A DNA stretch of 64,000 nucleotides from Variovorax paradoxus B4 (lineage in GTDB: Bacteria; Pseudomonadota; Gammaproteobacteria; Burkholderiales; Burkholderiaceae_C), in the NCBI RefSeq assembly GCF_000463015.1, contig NC_022234.1, forward strand, positions 1,054,001-1,118,000, written 5' to 3'. Of the stretch, positions 33,371-42,244 are shown piece by piece. Below the pieces are notes generated by a model. The model did no database searches, was not told the DNA's origin, and worked only from the letters and a program-made list of their open reading frames with translations. A program made the translations under genes and the position numbers. The first letter of the stretch is position 1. Each line of letters begins with the position of its first letter.

Positions 33371-34360
33371 TCAGTCCAGCTTGATGTTGGCCTGCCTGAT
33401 CACTTGGCCCCACATCTGCCGATCGGCGTTGATGAAGGCGGCGAACTCTGCCGGTGTGTTGCAGCGCAGTTCGCCACCGTACTCGCGCCACTTCTTCGCT
33501 AGCTCCTCGGACTGGCAGGCCTTCTGCATGGCGGCGCTGAGCTTGTCGAGGGTGGGCTTCGGCGTGCCGGCCGGCGCGAGGATGCCTTGCCAGGCGATCG
33601 GCGCGTAGTCGGGCAGCCCGGCCTCTGCAAAGGTGGGCACGTCCGGAAAACTCGGGTGCCGCTTGTTGCCGGTAATGGCAAGCAGCTTCAGCCGACCGGC
33701 GCGGATGCTTCCGGCGGCGGCGGGAAGGCCGTCGAACATCGCCTGCACCTGGCCGCTCATCAGGTCCGTGTAGGGGCTGGTGCTGTTGTAAGGCACGAGG
33801 TTGGTCTTCACGCCCGCGGCGCTGTTGAACCACGCGGCCGACAGGTGCGAATAGCTGCCGATGCCTGCGGTGGCGACCGTCACCGAATCAGGCTTGGCCT
33901 TGAGCGCGGCGATGAGCGCACGCGCGTCCTTCGCCTCCACGCCCGGCGTGGCGATGAGGCCCGTGTTCAGCACGCCGAGCAGGCTGACCGGCGCGAAGTC
34001 CTTCTCGGCGTTGAAGGGCAGCTTCGAATACAGGTGCGGCACCACCGATAGGGAGCTGGTCGTGCCGATGTAGAGCGAATACCCGTCGGCCGGCGCCTTC
34101 GCGGCCACCTCCGTCCCGATGATGTTCGACGCCCCCGGCCGGTTCTCCACGTAGAAGGTCTGGCCCAGGATCTTCGTGAGCTCCGAGGCAATCTCGCGCG
34201 CGTTCGCGTCGGGTCCGCTGCCCGCGGGGAACGGGGCAATGATGCGCACCGCCTTGCTGGGGTAGTCGGCCTGCGCCGCCGCGCCGGTCGCCACCGCACC
34301 TGACGCGGCAATCACACCCAGGGCCAGCCAGCGGCGGGCCAGCATCTTCAGAACGTTCAT
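33371..34360 (-). CDS. Bug-family tripartite tricarboxylate transporter receptor
   Basis: This 329-residue periplasmic Bug receptor has a signal peptide ending near GAAAQA, then YPSKAVRIIAPFPAGSGPDANAR and VENRPGASN. SHLSAAWFNSAAGV and VPYNSTSPYTDLMSGQVQ correspond to the later binding loops. It is divergent from a VOC/hydroxylase/IclR/hydrolase cluster across an AT-rich 149-base gap with good promoters in both directions, so it likely captures the aromatic substrate of that pathway. No TctAB carrier is encoded in the window. Confidence 0.92.
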   Translation of the reverse strand: MNVLKMLARRWLALGVIAASGAVATGAAAQADYPSKAVRIIAPFPAGSGPDANAREIASELTKILGQTFYVENRPGASNIIGTEVAAKAPADGYSLYIGTTSSLSVVPHLYSKLPFNAEKDFAPVSLLGVLNTGLIATPGVEAKDARALIAALKAKPDSVTVATAGIGSYSHLSAAWFNSAAGVKTNLVPYNSTSPYTDLMSGQVQAMFDGLPAAAGSIRAGRLKLLAITGNKRHPSFPDVPTFAEAGLPDYAPIAWQGILAPAGTPKPTLDKLSAAMQKACQSEELAKKWREYGGELRCNTPAEFAAFINADRQMWGQVIRQANIKLD

Positions 34361-34405
34361 TGGTTTGTCTCCTATTGATCATGCGTACCGTCTGCTCGAG
34401 CTCGA

Positions 34406-34433
34406 ATGATAGTGAAATACGTTGTATTGTCAA
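34406..34433 (-). promoter_or_regulatory. Predicted sigma-70 promoter for the Bug gene
   Basis: On the minus strand a perfect TTGACA (34428-34433) is followed after 16 bases by TATCAT (34406-34411), about 45 bases before the start codon at 34360. The palindrome AATAC-GTT-GTATT (34416-34428) lies in the spacer and overlaps the -35 box, a good place for the IclR regulator. Confidence 0.65.
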
Positions 34434-34456
34434 AATACGATAATTTAAGTTATTAT
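34427..34456 (+). promoter_or_regulatory. Predicted sigma-70 promoter for the VOC/hydroxylase cluster
   Basis: On the plus strand TTGTCA (34427-34432) is followed after 18 bases by TATTAT (34451-34456), 54 bases before the VOC start. It overlaps the -35 box of the divergent promoter, so one regulator could control both directions. Confidence 0.5.
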
Positions 34457-34509
34457 TTCATCAACTTGAAGCCGAATGCCTGAGCGCTTTATCGCCTGGA
34501 GACACTGGA

Positions 34510-35067
34510 ATGACCGAAGACAACCCGTCGAGCCTGCAGTTCAGCCACATCGGCCTGTACGTGAGCGACCTGTCCCGCATGGCGCGCTTCTACAGGCAGG
34601 CGCTGCGCTTCACGCAAACCGACGCGGGCGACCTGGGCACGGTGCAGCTGGTGTTCCTGAGCCGCGACCCGCGCGAACACCACCAGCTGGTGCTGGCCAC
34701 CGGCCGGCCAGCGAACCCGGGCTTCAATGTGGTCAACCAGATCTCCTTCCGCGTGCCCGACATCGCCACGCTGCGCCAGTTTCACGACCGGCTGCTGGCC
34801 GAGGGCGCGCACGACATGCATCCGGTGACGCACGGCAACGCGGTGTCGGTGTACTGCCGCGACCCCGAGGGCAACCGGCTCGAGCTCTTCATGGACACAC
34901 CCTGGTACTGCGAACAGCCGCTGCGCGAGCCGATCGACCTGTCACAACCCGACGAGGTCATCGTTGCGCAGGCGGAAGCCATCGCCAAGCGCTTTCCGAA
35001 GTTCATGAGCCGCGCGCAGTGGCAAGCCGAAGTGGCGCGCCGCATGGAGGCAGACCAGCGTGACTGA
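34510..35067 (+). CDS. VOC-family protein, extradiol dioxygenase-like
   Basis: This 185-residue protein has a vicinal-oxygen-chelate fold. Likely metal ligands are the His in FSHIGLYVSDL, a His in EHHQLVLATG and the Glu in GNRLELFMDTPW. The HIGLYV and DPEGNRLELF motifs are typical of catechol 2,3-dioxygenase-like members. In this cluster it may open the ring made available by the FAD hydroxylase that follows with an eight-base overlap, although it is shorter than two-domain extradiol enzymes and could be an isomerase. The start at 34510 follows a GGAGACACTGGA leader. Confidence 0.82.
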   Translation: MTEDNPSSLQFSHIGLYVSDLSRMARFYRQALRFTQTDAGDLGTVQLVFLSRDPREHHQLVLATGRPANPGFNVVNQISFRVPDIATLRQFHDRLLAEGAHDMHPVTHGNAVSVYCRDPEGNRLELFMDTPWYCEQPLREPIDLSQPDEVIVAQAEAIAKRFPKFMSRAQWQAEVARRMEADQRD

Positions 35068-36568
35068 AACGGTTGAATCGGTGCGTTGCCACGACGTCGC
35101 CATCGTCGGACTCGGCCCAACCGGCGCCACGCTCGCCAACCTGCTGGGCGCGGCGGGTCTCTCGGTGGTGGTGCTCGAGAAGGAAGGCGGCGTGTTCCCG
35201 CTGCCGCGGGCCATCCATTTCGACGGCGAGGTGCTGCGCATTCTGCAGGGCGCAGGGCTGCGCGAACAGGCGCTGGCCATCGCCCGGCCCGGCGAGCAGG
35301 GCATGCACTTCGTCAACGGCGCGGGCGAGACCATGCTCATCCGCGGCGGCAGTGCCGCGCTCGGCCCGCACGGCTGCGCGAACAACTACTACTTTCACCA
35401 GCCCGAACTCGAGGCCGTGCTGCGCGAAGGCCTGGCGCGCTTCCGCAACGTGGAGGTGCGGTTGCGCAGCGAATTGACCGGCATCGTGCAGGACGCGAGC
35501 GGTGCGACGCTCGATGTTCGCGATGCTGGCAGCGGCCACGCATCGACCGTTCGCGCGCGCTACGTCGTCGGCTGCGACGGGGCGCGCTCGCCGGTGCGCC
35601 AGCACATGGGCAGCGCGATGGTCGACCTCGGGCTGCGCCAGCCGTGGCTGGTGTTCGACGTTGTGCTGCGGCAACCGGTCGACCTGCCCGCGCACACCGT
35701 GCAGCACTGCGACCCGGCGCGGCCCATGACCTACTGCAACGTGGTCGGCGACCGGCGGCGCTGGGAAATCATGGTGCTGCCCGGCGACGACCGTGAGGCG
35801 TTGGTGCAGCCCGAGTCGCTCTGGCGCCTGGTCGCGCCCTGGGTGCGGCCCGAGCAGGCGTGGCTGGAGCGCGCGGCCATCTACACCTTCCACTCCGTGA
35901 TCGCGCAAGGCTGGCGCCAGGGCCGACTGCTGCTGGCTGGCGACGCCTGCCACCAGACGCCGCCCTTCCTGGGCCAGGGCATGTGCGCGGGCATCCGCGA
36001 CGCGGCCAACCTCGCGTGGAAGCTGGAGGCGGTACTGGCGCGGCACGCCCCCGCCTCGCTGCTCGACACCTACGAGTCGGAGCGCGCGCCGCACGTGCGT
36101 GCGCTCATCGAGCTGGCCGTGCGGCTGGGCAACATCATCCAGACCACCGACCCCGCGCTCGCGGCCGAGCGCGACGCGAAATTCCGCGCGGGCCGGCCGG
36201 AAATCTTCGAGCTACCGCCGCAGGTGCTGGGCGCTGGCGCGTTCGACGCGCAGCCCGGGTCGCCAGCGGGCCGCCCGTTTCCCCAGCCGCGCCTGCAGGA
36301 CGGCCGTCTGCTCGACGAGTTGCTCGGTCGCCGCAGCGCGGTCATCGGCCGAGCCGATGCGCTCGCCGCCGCCGCGCCCGCGACCGTCGAACGCTGGCGC
36401 CACGCCGACGCGGTCGTCATCGACCAGCTCGAGGCGCCACTGCGGGACTGGCTCGATGCCCAGGAAGCGCAAGCGGTCATACTGCGGCCCGACCGATATA
36501 TCGTCGGCGTCGCGCGCACGGGGCACGATCTGGATCGCATCTCGCAACACCTCCCCGTCGCGCCATGA
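35060..36568 (+). CDS. FAD-dependent aromatic hydroxylase (MhpA-like)
   Basis: This 502-residue protein is a class A flavin monooxygenase. It shows the GxGxxG nucleotide motif in AIVGLGPTGATLANLLG, the DG motif in VVGCDGARSPVR and the GD motif in LLLAGDACHQTPPFLGQG. The closest functional type I can name is 3-(3-hydroxyphenyl)propionate hydroxylase (MhpA). It would hydroxylate a phenolic ring ahead of ring cleavage by the VOC protein. It starts with GTG at 35060, overlapping the previous gene by eight bases. The precise substrate is unknown. Confidence 0.88.
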   Translation: MTETVESVRCHDVAIVGLGPTGATLANLLGAAGLSVVVLEKEGGVFPLPRAIHFDGEVLRILQGAGLREQALAIARPGEQGMHFVNGAGETMLIRGGSAALGPHGCANNYYFHQPELEAVLREGLARFRNVEVRLRSELTGIVQDASGATLDVRDAGSGHASTVRARYVVGCDGARSPVRQHMGSAMVDLGLRQPWLVFDVVLRQPVDLPAHTVQHCDPARPMTYCNVVGDRRRWEIMVLPGDDREALVQPESLWRLVAPWVRPEQAWLERAAIYTFHSVIAQGWRQGRLLLAGDACHQTPPFLGQGMCAGIRDAANLAWKLEAVLARHAPASLLDTYESERAPHVRALIELAVRLGNIIQTTDPALAAERDAKFRAGRPEIFELPPQVLGAGAFDAQPGSPAGRPFPQPRLQDGRLLDELLGRRSAVIGRADALAAAAPATVERWRHADAVVIDQLEAPLRDWLDAQEAQAVILRPDRYIVGVARTGHDLDRISQHLPVAP

Positions 36569-36586
36569 CATCCTGGAGGAAATCGC

Positions 36587-37339
36587 GTGCCGGAAAAATC
36601 CATGTCCAGCCTGGGGCGCATGCTGGGTGTTCTCGACCTGTTCGACGACACGCACCTGACACGCACGGCGGACGACATCTCGGCTGCGCTCGACGTGTCC
36701 CTGCCCACGGGCTACCGCTATGTGCGGCTGCTGCTGGAAGCCGGCCTGCTGCAGCGCGTGGAAGATTCGCACTACGCGCTGGGCCCGCGCATCATCCTGC
36801 TCGACCATTACATCCGCAAGGCGGACCCGGTGCTGCGCGAAGGCATACCGGTGATGCGGGAACTGGTGGCAGCCACCGGCTTCGACTGCGTCGCCTCGGG
36901 CCTGTTCGGCATGCAGGTGCTGGACACGCACCGCGAGATGGGCGGTGCACCGCCCGCGCTGGCCTACGGACGCGGCCGGCCGCGCCCACTGTTCCAGGGC
37001 GGCGCGCCCAAGGTACTCTTGGCCACGTTCGCGCCAGCGCAGCTGCGCAAGGTCTTCGATGCCCGCCACGACGAGCTCGTGCACAGCGGGCTGCCCGCCG
37101 AGTGGAGCGAGTTCCGCCGCTATTACGCGGCGATCCGCAAGGCGGGCCACTATGTGTCGATCGGCGAGCTCGAGCCGCAGCTCGCCGCCGTCGCCGCGCC
37201 GATCCTGAAGGCCGATGGGGGCGCATGGGGCGCCATCTCGCTGGTCTTCGATACCTCGCGCCTGTCGATCGTCGATCTCGACAAGATGGTTCACCTGATC
37301 ACCGAGGGCGCGTCGCGCATTGGAGGTCGCCTGGCGTAA
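36587..37339 (+). CDS. IclR-family transcriptional regulator
   Basis: This 250-residue protein has an N-terminal winged helix-turn-helix (TADDISAALDVSLPTGYRYVRLLLEAGLL) and a C-terminal IclR effector domain from about residue 80 (GFDCVASGLFGMQVLDTHRE). The GTG start at 36587 has a strong GGAGGA site six bases upstream; ATG at 36602 is the alternative. It is encoded within the aromatic cluster, 18 bases after the hydroxylase and 49 bases before the hydrolase. It likely controls this cluster and the divergent Bug gene from the AT-rich region at 34385-34470. Confidence 0.9.
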   Translation: MPEKSMSSLGRMLGVLDLFDDTHLTRTADDISAALDVSLPTGYRYVRLLLEAGLLQRVEDSHYALGPRIILLDHYIRKADPVLREGIPVMRELVAATGFDCVASGLFGMQVLDTHREMGGAPPALAYGRGRPRPLFQGGAPKVLLATFAPAQLRKVFDARHDELVHSGLPAEWSEFRRYYAAIRKAGHYVSIGELEPQLAAVAAPILKADGGAWGAISLVFDTSRLSIVDLDKMVHLITEGASRIGGRLA

Positions 37340-37388
37340 ACCCATTTCCACAACCACCACGTGCCCTCGCAGGCCTCACGGACAGACC

Positions 37389-38246
37389 ATGAAACTCATC
37401 AGCTACCAGCACAACGGCATCGACAGCTACGGCGCGGTGACAGGCGACCGCGCAGACCGCGTTACCGACCTGCGCAGCATCTTCGGCAGCCGCGCGACGG
37501 ACTTGAAGGCGTTGATTGCCGCCGGCCTGCTGGACGAAGCCGCCGCGTCGATTGCGAACGCCGATGCAACACTGCCGCTGAGCGAAGTTCAACTGCTGCC
37601 CGTGATCCCCAACCCCGGCAAGATCGTTTGCGTGGGACTCAACTACGGCGAACATGTGCGCGAGACCGGTCGTGAAATCACCGAGAAGCCCACCCTCTTC
37701 CTGCGCGTGGCCGAGTCGCAGGTGGCGCATGGCGACGATATCGTGCTGCCGCCCGAATCGAGCAAGCTCGACTACGAAGGTGAGATCGCCATCGTCATCG
37801 GCCGGGGCGGACGACGCATTGGCGAAGCCGACGCGTGGAACCACATCGCCGGCTACGCCTGCTACAACGACGGCAGCATCCGCGACTGGCAGACCGCCAC
37901 CCCGCAATGGACCGCCGGCAAGAATTTCTGGCGCACCGGTGGTTTCGGCCCGTGGATGATCACGCGCGACGACATCAAGGACAACCAGGTCATGACGCTC
38001 ATCACGCGCCTGAACGGCCAGGAGATGCAACGCACCACCACCGACAAGCTGATCCACAGCATTCCCCGGCAGATTGCGCACATCTCGGCCTTCATGCCGC
38101 TAGCCGCGGGCGACGTGATCGTCACCGGCACGCCCGGCGGTGTGGGCGCCAAGCGCACGCCACCCGTTTGGATGAAGCCCGGCGACATTGTCGAAGTAGA
38201 GGTCGACGCGATCGGTGTGTTGCGAAATGGAGTCTGTGCAGAGTGA
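37389..38246 (+). CDS. Fumarylacetoacetate hydrolase-family protein
   Basis: This 285-residue protein belongs to the FAH family. Metal ligands are in the segment KLDYEGEIAIVIGRGG, preceded by CVGLNYGEHVRETGRE, with later GYACYNDGSIRDWQ and IVTGTPGGVGAKRTPP. Family members hydrolyse acylpyruvates or decarboxylate/hydrate ring-cleavage products. As the last gene of the VOC/hydroxylase/IclR cluster it probably handles the ring-cleavage product. The ATG at 37389 fits family N termini (MKLISYQHNG). Confidence 0.9.
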   Translation: MKLISYQHNGIDSYGAVTGDRADRVTDLRSIFGSRATDLKALIAAGLLDEAAASIANADATLPLSEVQLLPVIPNPGKIVCVGLNYGEHVRETGREITEKPTLFLRVAESQVAHGDDIVLPPESSKLDYEGEIAIVIGRGGRRIGEADAWNHIAGYACYNDGSIRDWQTATPQWTAGKNFWRTGGFGPWMITRDDIKDNQVMTLITRLNGQEMQRTTTDKLIHSIPRQIAHISAFMPLAAGDVIVTGTPGGVGAKRTPPVWMKPGDIVEVEVDAIGVLRNGVCAE

Positions 38247-38712
38247 CACGAGTGGATAAACATCTGAACAGCAGGCCAGCTCAGCAATGCCAACGCCGAA
38301 CACCGCGGACCAACCGACGACGACCGAAGGCACGTCAATACTCCCTCACCGTCAGTCGACCAGGGTGCTGCGCGTCAACCACTCCACGGTATTCAGGCGC
38401 ATGTAGCTCAGTCGAAGAGTGGCTCGCCACAAGACGTCAAGTGTCGTTTCACGGAACTCTTGCACAGACTTCACTCCGGCTTCACGCGCCTCGCGCACAC
38501 TGCCTCTCGACAGCGGTTCGGCGCTGGTAGAGGCAAGGGGAGGAAGAAAATCGCTCAGGAAAACGCCTCGATGCCGACCGCTGCCACTTTGCAATAGCCA
38601 TGCAGACCCGGCCATGCTTCAACCGAAAATGGGGCAGATCGCAGCCAACGATTTCCGCCAGGCCCGTGACGACGAGGAGAACGGGTTCTTGCGCATGCCC
38701 ATTCGATCTTGG
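38247..38712. other. Intergenic stretch of 466 bases without a clear gene
   Basis: This gap separates two converging genes, the FAH-family gene and DNA polymerase II. It contains an 87-codon minus-strand frame (38352-38615) whose C-terminal part, SVQEFRETTLDVLW, looks mildly helical and phasin-like, but the evidence is too weak to call a gene. No tRNA, hairpin terminator or repeat was found. Confidence 0.4.
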
Positions 38713-41097
38713 CTAAAAGAGACCGCGTTGCGAAGTCGTCAAGGCCATGAAGCTTTCTCCAATGGGCTGAAGAATGGCATCGGCAATCGGCTGGAGCTGC
38801 CTGGTAAGGTAGTGGTCGTAGTCGATGCGCGAATGGCGGGTCTCCAGCGGCTCCGGCCCGTTCTGCGTCATGACGTACTGAATCCAGCCACCTTTCTGAT
38901 ACTGCTTGGGCCGACCGACCCGACCATTGTGTTCGTCGGCAATGCGAGCCGCCCGGACCTGCGGCGGCACGTTGACCAGATAGGCATCGAGCCGGTGGCG
39001 CAGGCGCTTGCGGTAGATGAGCAGGTCGTCCTTGGCGCCGGCCAGCGTCGACTTCGCATAGTCGGTCACGAACTCCTTGTAGGGCTCGCCCTGAAAGATG
39101 CGTGAAAGCAGGCCCTGCTGGAACTGGCGCGCCAACGGGGTCCAGTCGCTGCGTGCCATCTCCAGTCCGCGGTACACCATCTCCTCCTTGCCCGTGGCAT
39201 CGGCACTGAGGCCGGCGTAGCGCTTCTTGCTGCCGACCTCCGAGCCGCGAATGGTGGGCATGAAGAACTTCTTGTAGTGGGTGTCGACCTCGATCTCGAG
39301 AAAGCTCTCCAGGCCCTGCTCCTCGCGCAGCGTGCGCGTCCACCAGTCGTTGATGTCGGCCGCCAGGCCCGCCGCGACGGCGTGCGCCTCCTCGTTGGTG
39401 TGGGTGCGCTTGAGCCAGACGAAGATGGAGTCGGTATCGCCATAGATCGCCTCGTAACCCCGCCTTTCCACGAATTCTCGCGTGAGCTTCATCATCTCGT
39501 GGCCGCGCAGGGTGACAGCGGACACCAGCTCGGGATTGAAGAACCGGCACTCGGCCGCACCCAGCACGCCGGCGAAGGAGTTCATGAGCAGCTTCAGGGC
39601 TTGGGACAGCGGCTCGTTCTTCGCCCGCTTGGCCTCGTCCCGGGCACGCCAGAGCGTGGTCACGATCTCCGGCAGGCAGTGCTTGTCGCGCGAAAAGACG
39701 GTCCCCTTGGGTCCCTTGACGCGCATGGCCGGGTCGCTGGCGTTCGAGCCCTCGACGAGGCCCACCGGATCGACAAGGAAGGTCCGGATGATCGAGGGGT
39801 AGAGGCTCTTGTAGTCCAGGACCACGACGGAGTCATAGAACCCCGGTTTCGAGTCCATCACGTATCCGCCGGGATAGGCCTTGCTCGGAATCTCGCCCAC
39901 GTTCGGCGCCACGTAGCCCAGGCGATGCATCCGCGGCATGTAGTGGTGGCTGAACGCGGCAATGGAGCCACCGAAGTGGTCGACCTGCAGGCCCGTGGTC
40001 TGGGCTCGCTCCATCACGAACTGCAGCAGCTTCGCCTTGTCGAAGATGCGCAGGACCAGCTCGCAGTCCCGGATGTTGTAGAGCGCGAGCGCGGGCTTGT
40101 CTTCCTGGTACCGCCGCTCGATCTCCGCCATCCTGTCGTATTCGTCGCCAATGGTCTTGCCTTCACCGAGCAGCGCCTGCGAGACGGTCTCGAGGCTGAA
40201 GGACGGAAAGCTCCACACCGCGGCCTTGAGTGCGTCGATGCCGTCGATGACGACCCGGCCCGGTGTGGGCGCGAACAGGTATCCCTGCTTGCCCGGATGG
40301 GTTCGCCATTCGATGGGGCGGCGCTCCCGTCCCAGGAGAAGCGGCACGCCGCAGTCGTTGGCGGTCTTCTGAAGCACGCGCAGGTCGAACTGGATGACGT
40401 TCCAGCCGATGACGACGTCGGGGTCGTTCCGCTCGAACCAATCGTTGAGCTTCTCGAGCATGGCCTTGCGTGACGGGCAATAGATGAGCGAGAAGGCCGT
40501 GGGCTCATCCGATTCAGATGGCGTGTCCGATGGCAGCTCGCCCAGCATGAAGACGACACGCTCTTGCGTGCCGTCCAGCGCAATGGAATAGAGCGCTTCG
40601 TTCTGGCTCGTCTCGATGTCCAGCGACACGACCTTCAGCACGGGGCGGAATTCGGGCGCGGGCTTGAGTTTGCAGTCGACGATGGTGGCGCGCTCCGCCC
40701 GCCCTCCTTCCACCCGCACGCCGGCGGTGATGAAGCGTTCCATCAGGTAGCGGTCGTGCGGGCGCACGTCGGCTTCGAACAGGGGAATGCCCTGTGCCTG
40801 GAGGGAGCGTGCCAACCGACCGAGCTGGCGGAAGTGCTTCGCATAGACACCGAGGACCGCTTCCTGGTGGAAGGTCTTGAGTTCGAGCTCACGCAGCTGC
40901 ACGCCCGGCATGGCCGCGAGGTGGGCTTCCACCGCCGCCCTGTGCCGGGTCGCGACGAACGCCACGCTGCTGCGGGAGGTCAGGACCACTTTCCGCGGCC
41001 CCGCATCGGTTGCCAGCCAGTACTCGATCTCCGTGCCGGCGGGTGCATCCCGCCAGTGGCGCGTGAGGATGAAGCCCTTGAGTTCGGTGGATGTCAC
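38713..41097 (-). CDS. polB: DNA polymerase II (family B) with altered motif B
   Basis: This is a family B DNA polymerase closely resembling E. coli Pol II, the SOS-linked polymerase used in replication restart and translesion synthesis. With the GTG start at 41097 it has 794 residues (E. coli 783) and begins seven residues before GFILTRHWRDAP, as expected; an in-frame TTG at 41211 would add 38. Exonuclease motifs are SLDIETSQ, GWNVIQFDLRVL and YNIRDCELV. Polymerase motif A is DYKSLYPSI, motif C is YGDTDS. Motif B reads KLLMNSFAGVLG, with Ala509 where Tyr is normal (E. coli NAFYG). The C terminus SQRGLF departs from the QLGLF clamp-binding tail. Confidence 0.93.
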   Translation of the reverse strand: MTSTELKGFILTRHWRDAPAGTEIEYWLATDAGPRKVVLTSRSSVAFVATRHRAAVEAHLAAMPGVQLRELELKTFHQEAVLGVYAKHFRQLGRLARSLQAQGIPLFEADVRPHDRYLMERFITAGVRVEGGRAERATIVDCKLKPAPEFRPVLKVVSLDIETSQNEALYSIALDGTQERVVFMLGELPSDTPSESDEPTAFSLIYCPSRKAMLEKLNDWFERNDPDVVIGWNVIQFDLRVLQKTANDCGVPLLLGRERRPIEWRTHPGKQGYLFAPTPGRVVIDGIDALKAAVWSFPSFSLETVSQALLGEGKTIGDEYDRMAEIERRYQEDKPALALYNIRDCELVLRIFDKAKLLQFVMERAQTTGLQVDHFGGSIAAFSHHYMPRMHRLGYVAPNVGEIPSKAYPGGYVMDSKPGFYDSVVVLDYKSLYPSIIRTFLVDPVGLVEGSNASDPAMRVKGPKGTVFSRDKHCLPEIVTTLWRARDEAKRAKNEPLSQALKLLMNSFAGVLGAAECRFFNPELVSAVTLRGHEMMKLTREFVERRGYEAIYGDTDSIFVWLKRTHTNEEAHAVAAGLAADINDWWTRTLREEQGLESFLEIEVDTHYKKFFMPTIRGSEVGSKKRYAGLSADATGKEEMVYRGLEMARSDWTPLARQFQQGLLSRIFQGEPYKEFVTDYAKSTLAGAKDDLLIYRKRLRHRLDAYLVNVPPQVRAARIADEHNGRVGRPKQYQKGGWIQYVMTQNGPEPLETRHSRIDYDHYLTRQLQPIADAILQPIGESFMALTTSQRGLF

Positions 41098-41225
41098 GAG
41101 CGCTTGGAGAATGGGGTAGAGCGGGAAGGTGGATCTGGGCACAGGCGATTTTCGCGCGCCAGTGTCGAGCTTCCATCCGCGCAGGCGGAGAGTGTGCCAA
41201 CGTGCAGACAAAGGGTGATGCCGCC

Positions 41226-42128
41226 CTATCCCACCGAACTCTTGCGGCGGGTTTTCAGAAGCATGTCGTAGAACAGCTGAGCGGACGGCATGAATTCACG
41301 GCCGCGCCGCCGGATCAGTCCGATGAGCCGCGTGACCTTGGGGCCTTCCAGTGGAATGCTCACCAGGCCGGCGTGTCCCTTCGGCGGCATCGCCAGGCGC
41401 GGCACCACACCCAGGCCCAGGCCTGCCTCGACGAGGCTGACCAGGGCCGGCACATGCCGCACCTCGCAGAACCATTGCGGCTTGCTCTCCACGTGGCTGA
41501 GGGCCTGATCGATCAGGAAGCGATTGCCGCTGCCCTGCGCAAGGGTCACGTACTCGTGCTGCGCCAGTTCGGCCCAGGTGACGCGCTTCTGCCTCGCGAG
41601 CGGGTGCCCGACGGGGCATGCGACGACGAAGCGCTCTTCCAGCAAGGGCTCGAAATCGATGTCGGGTTCCTGGGTGCCGATGTAGGTCAAGCCGAAGTCG
41701 GCGTCTCCGCGGGCCACGGCAACGAGGATTTCGGCGGACGATTCGTCGACGAGGCGAATGCGCACCCTCGGGTAGGCCTCGTGGAACTGCTTGATCGCCG
41801 CCGGCAGGAAGTAGCCGACCGCCGACGGCACGCACGCGATGGTGACCTGGCCGGAGACCCGGTCGGTGACTTCCTTGATGCCGACGAGCGCGTCCTCCAG
41901 TTCGCGCATGACGCTGCGCGCCTTGGGCACGAAGGCCCGCCCGATGGTCGTGAGCTCGACCTTCCGCGTGGTTCGATTGAACAGGGCCACGCCCAGCGCC
42001 GATTCGAGCTTGTCGATGCGGCGCGACAACGCGGACTGCGACAGGTGCAGGTTGTCGGAGGCCGCGCGGAAGCTCGAGAAATCGGCCACCGACAGGAAGG
42101 CCCGCAGGTCGGCCAGATCGAAATTCAT
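41226..42128 (-). CDS. LysR-family regulator of the Bug/Ldh cluster
   Basis: This 300-residue regulator begins MNFDLADLRAFLSVADFSSF with LysR helix-turn-helix residues HLSQSALSRRIDKLESALG. The effector domain runs from about residue 90 and includes VTIACVPSAVGYFLPAAI. It is divergent from the Bug gene at 42245 across 116 bases and probably regulates the Bug/Ldh/solute-binding cluster. ATG 42128 is the family-typical start. Its stop lies 128 bases before the polB start on the same strand, so some read-through into polB is possible. Confidence 0.9.
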   Translation of the reverse strand: MNFDLADLRAFLSVADFSSFRAASDNLHLSQSALSRRIDKLESALGVALFNRTTRKVELTTIGRAFVPKARSVMRELEDALVGIKEVTDRVSGQVTIACVPSAVGYFLPAAIKQFHEAYPRVRIRLVDESSAEILVAVARGDADFGLTYIGTQEPDIDFEPLLEERFVVACPVGHPLARQKRVTWAELAQHEYVTLAQGSGNRFLIDQALSHVESKPQWFCEVRHVPALVSLVEAGLGLGVVPRLAMPPKGHAGLVSIPLEGPKVTRLIGLIRRRGREFMPSAQLFYDMLLKTRRKSSVG

Positions 42129-42137
42129 GCGTTTTAA

Positions 42138-42160
42138 GCAAAAGTAGCTCTGATATTTGC
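42138..42160. promoter_or_regulatory. Weak inverted repeat between LysR and Bug genes
   Basis: Arms GCAAA and TTTGC are separated by 13 bases in an AT-rich part of the divergent intergenic region, 10 bases upstream of the LysR start. Position is right for an autoregulatory LysR site, but the arms are short. Confidence 0.3.
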
Positions 42161-42244
42161 AATTTACACCAACTGCGCGCTTGGAGATCATTCGTCTCGC
42201 AGCAGCCTGCGTCCAGGGCTGCATCCACAACGAGACAGACATCC

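Noticed and set aside
38398..38470. tRNA-like string GTAGCTCAGT
   Set aside because: The bases around it do not fold into a cloverleaf, with no T-loop or acceptor stem, and it matches only part of a D-arm.
38352..38615. An 87-codon minus-strand frame in the 466-base gap before polB
   Set aside because: The composition of its C-terminal half is mildly phasin-like, but there is no ribosome site, no family match I trust and no operon context, so it is only noted in the gap description.
41098..41211. TTG start at 41211 for DNA polymerase II
   Set aside because: The extra 38 residues have no counterpart in E. coli Pol II and no ribosome site, while GTG 41097 gives the expected N terminus and length.
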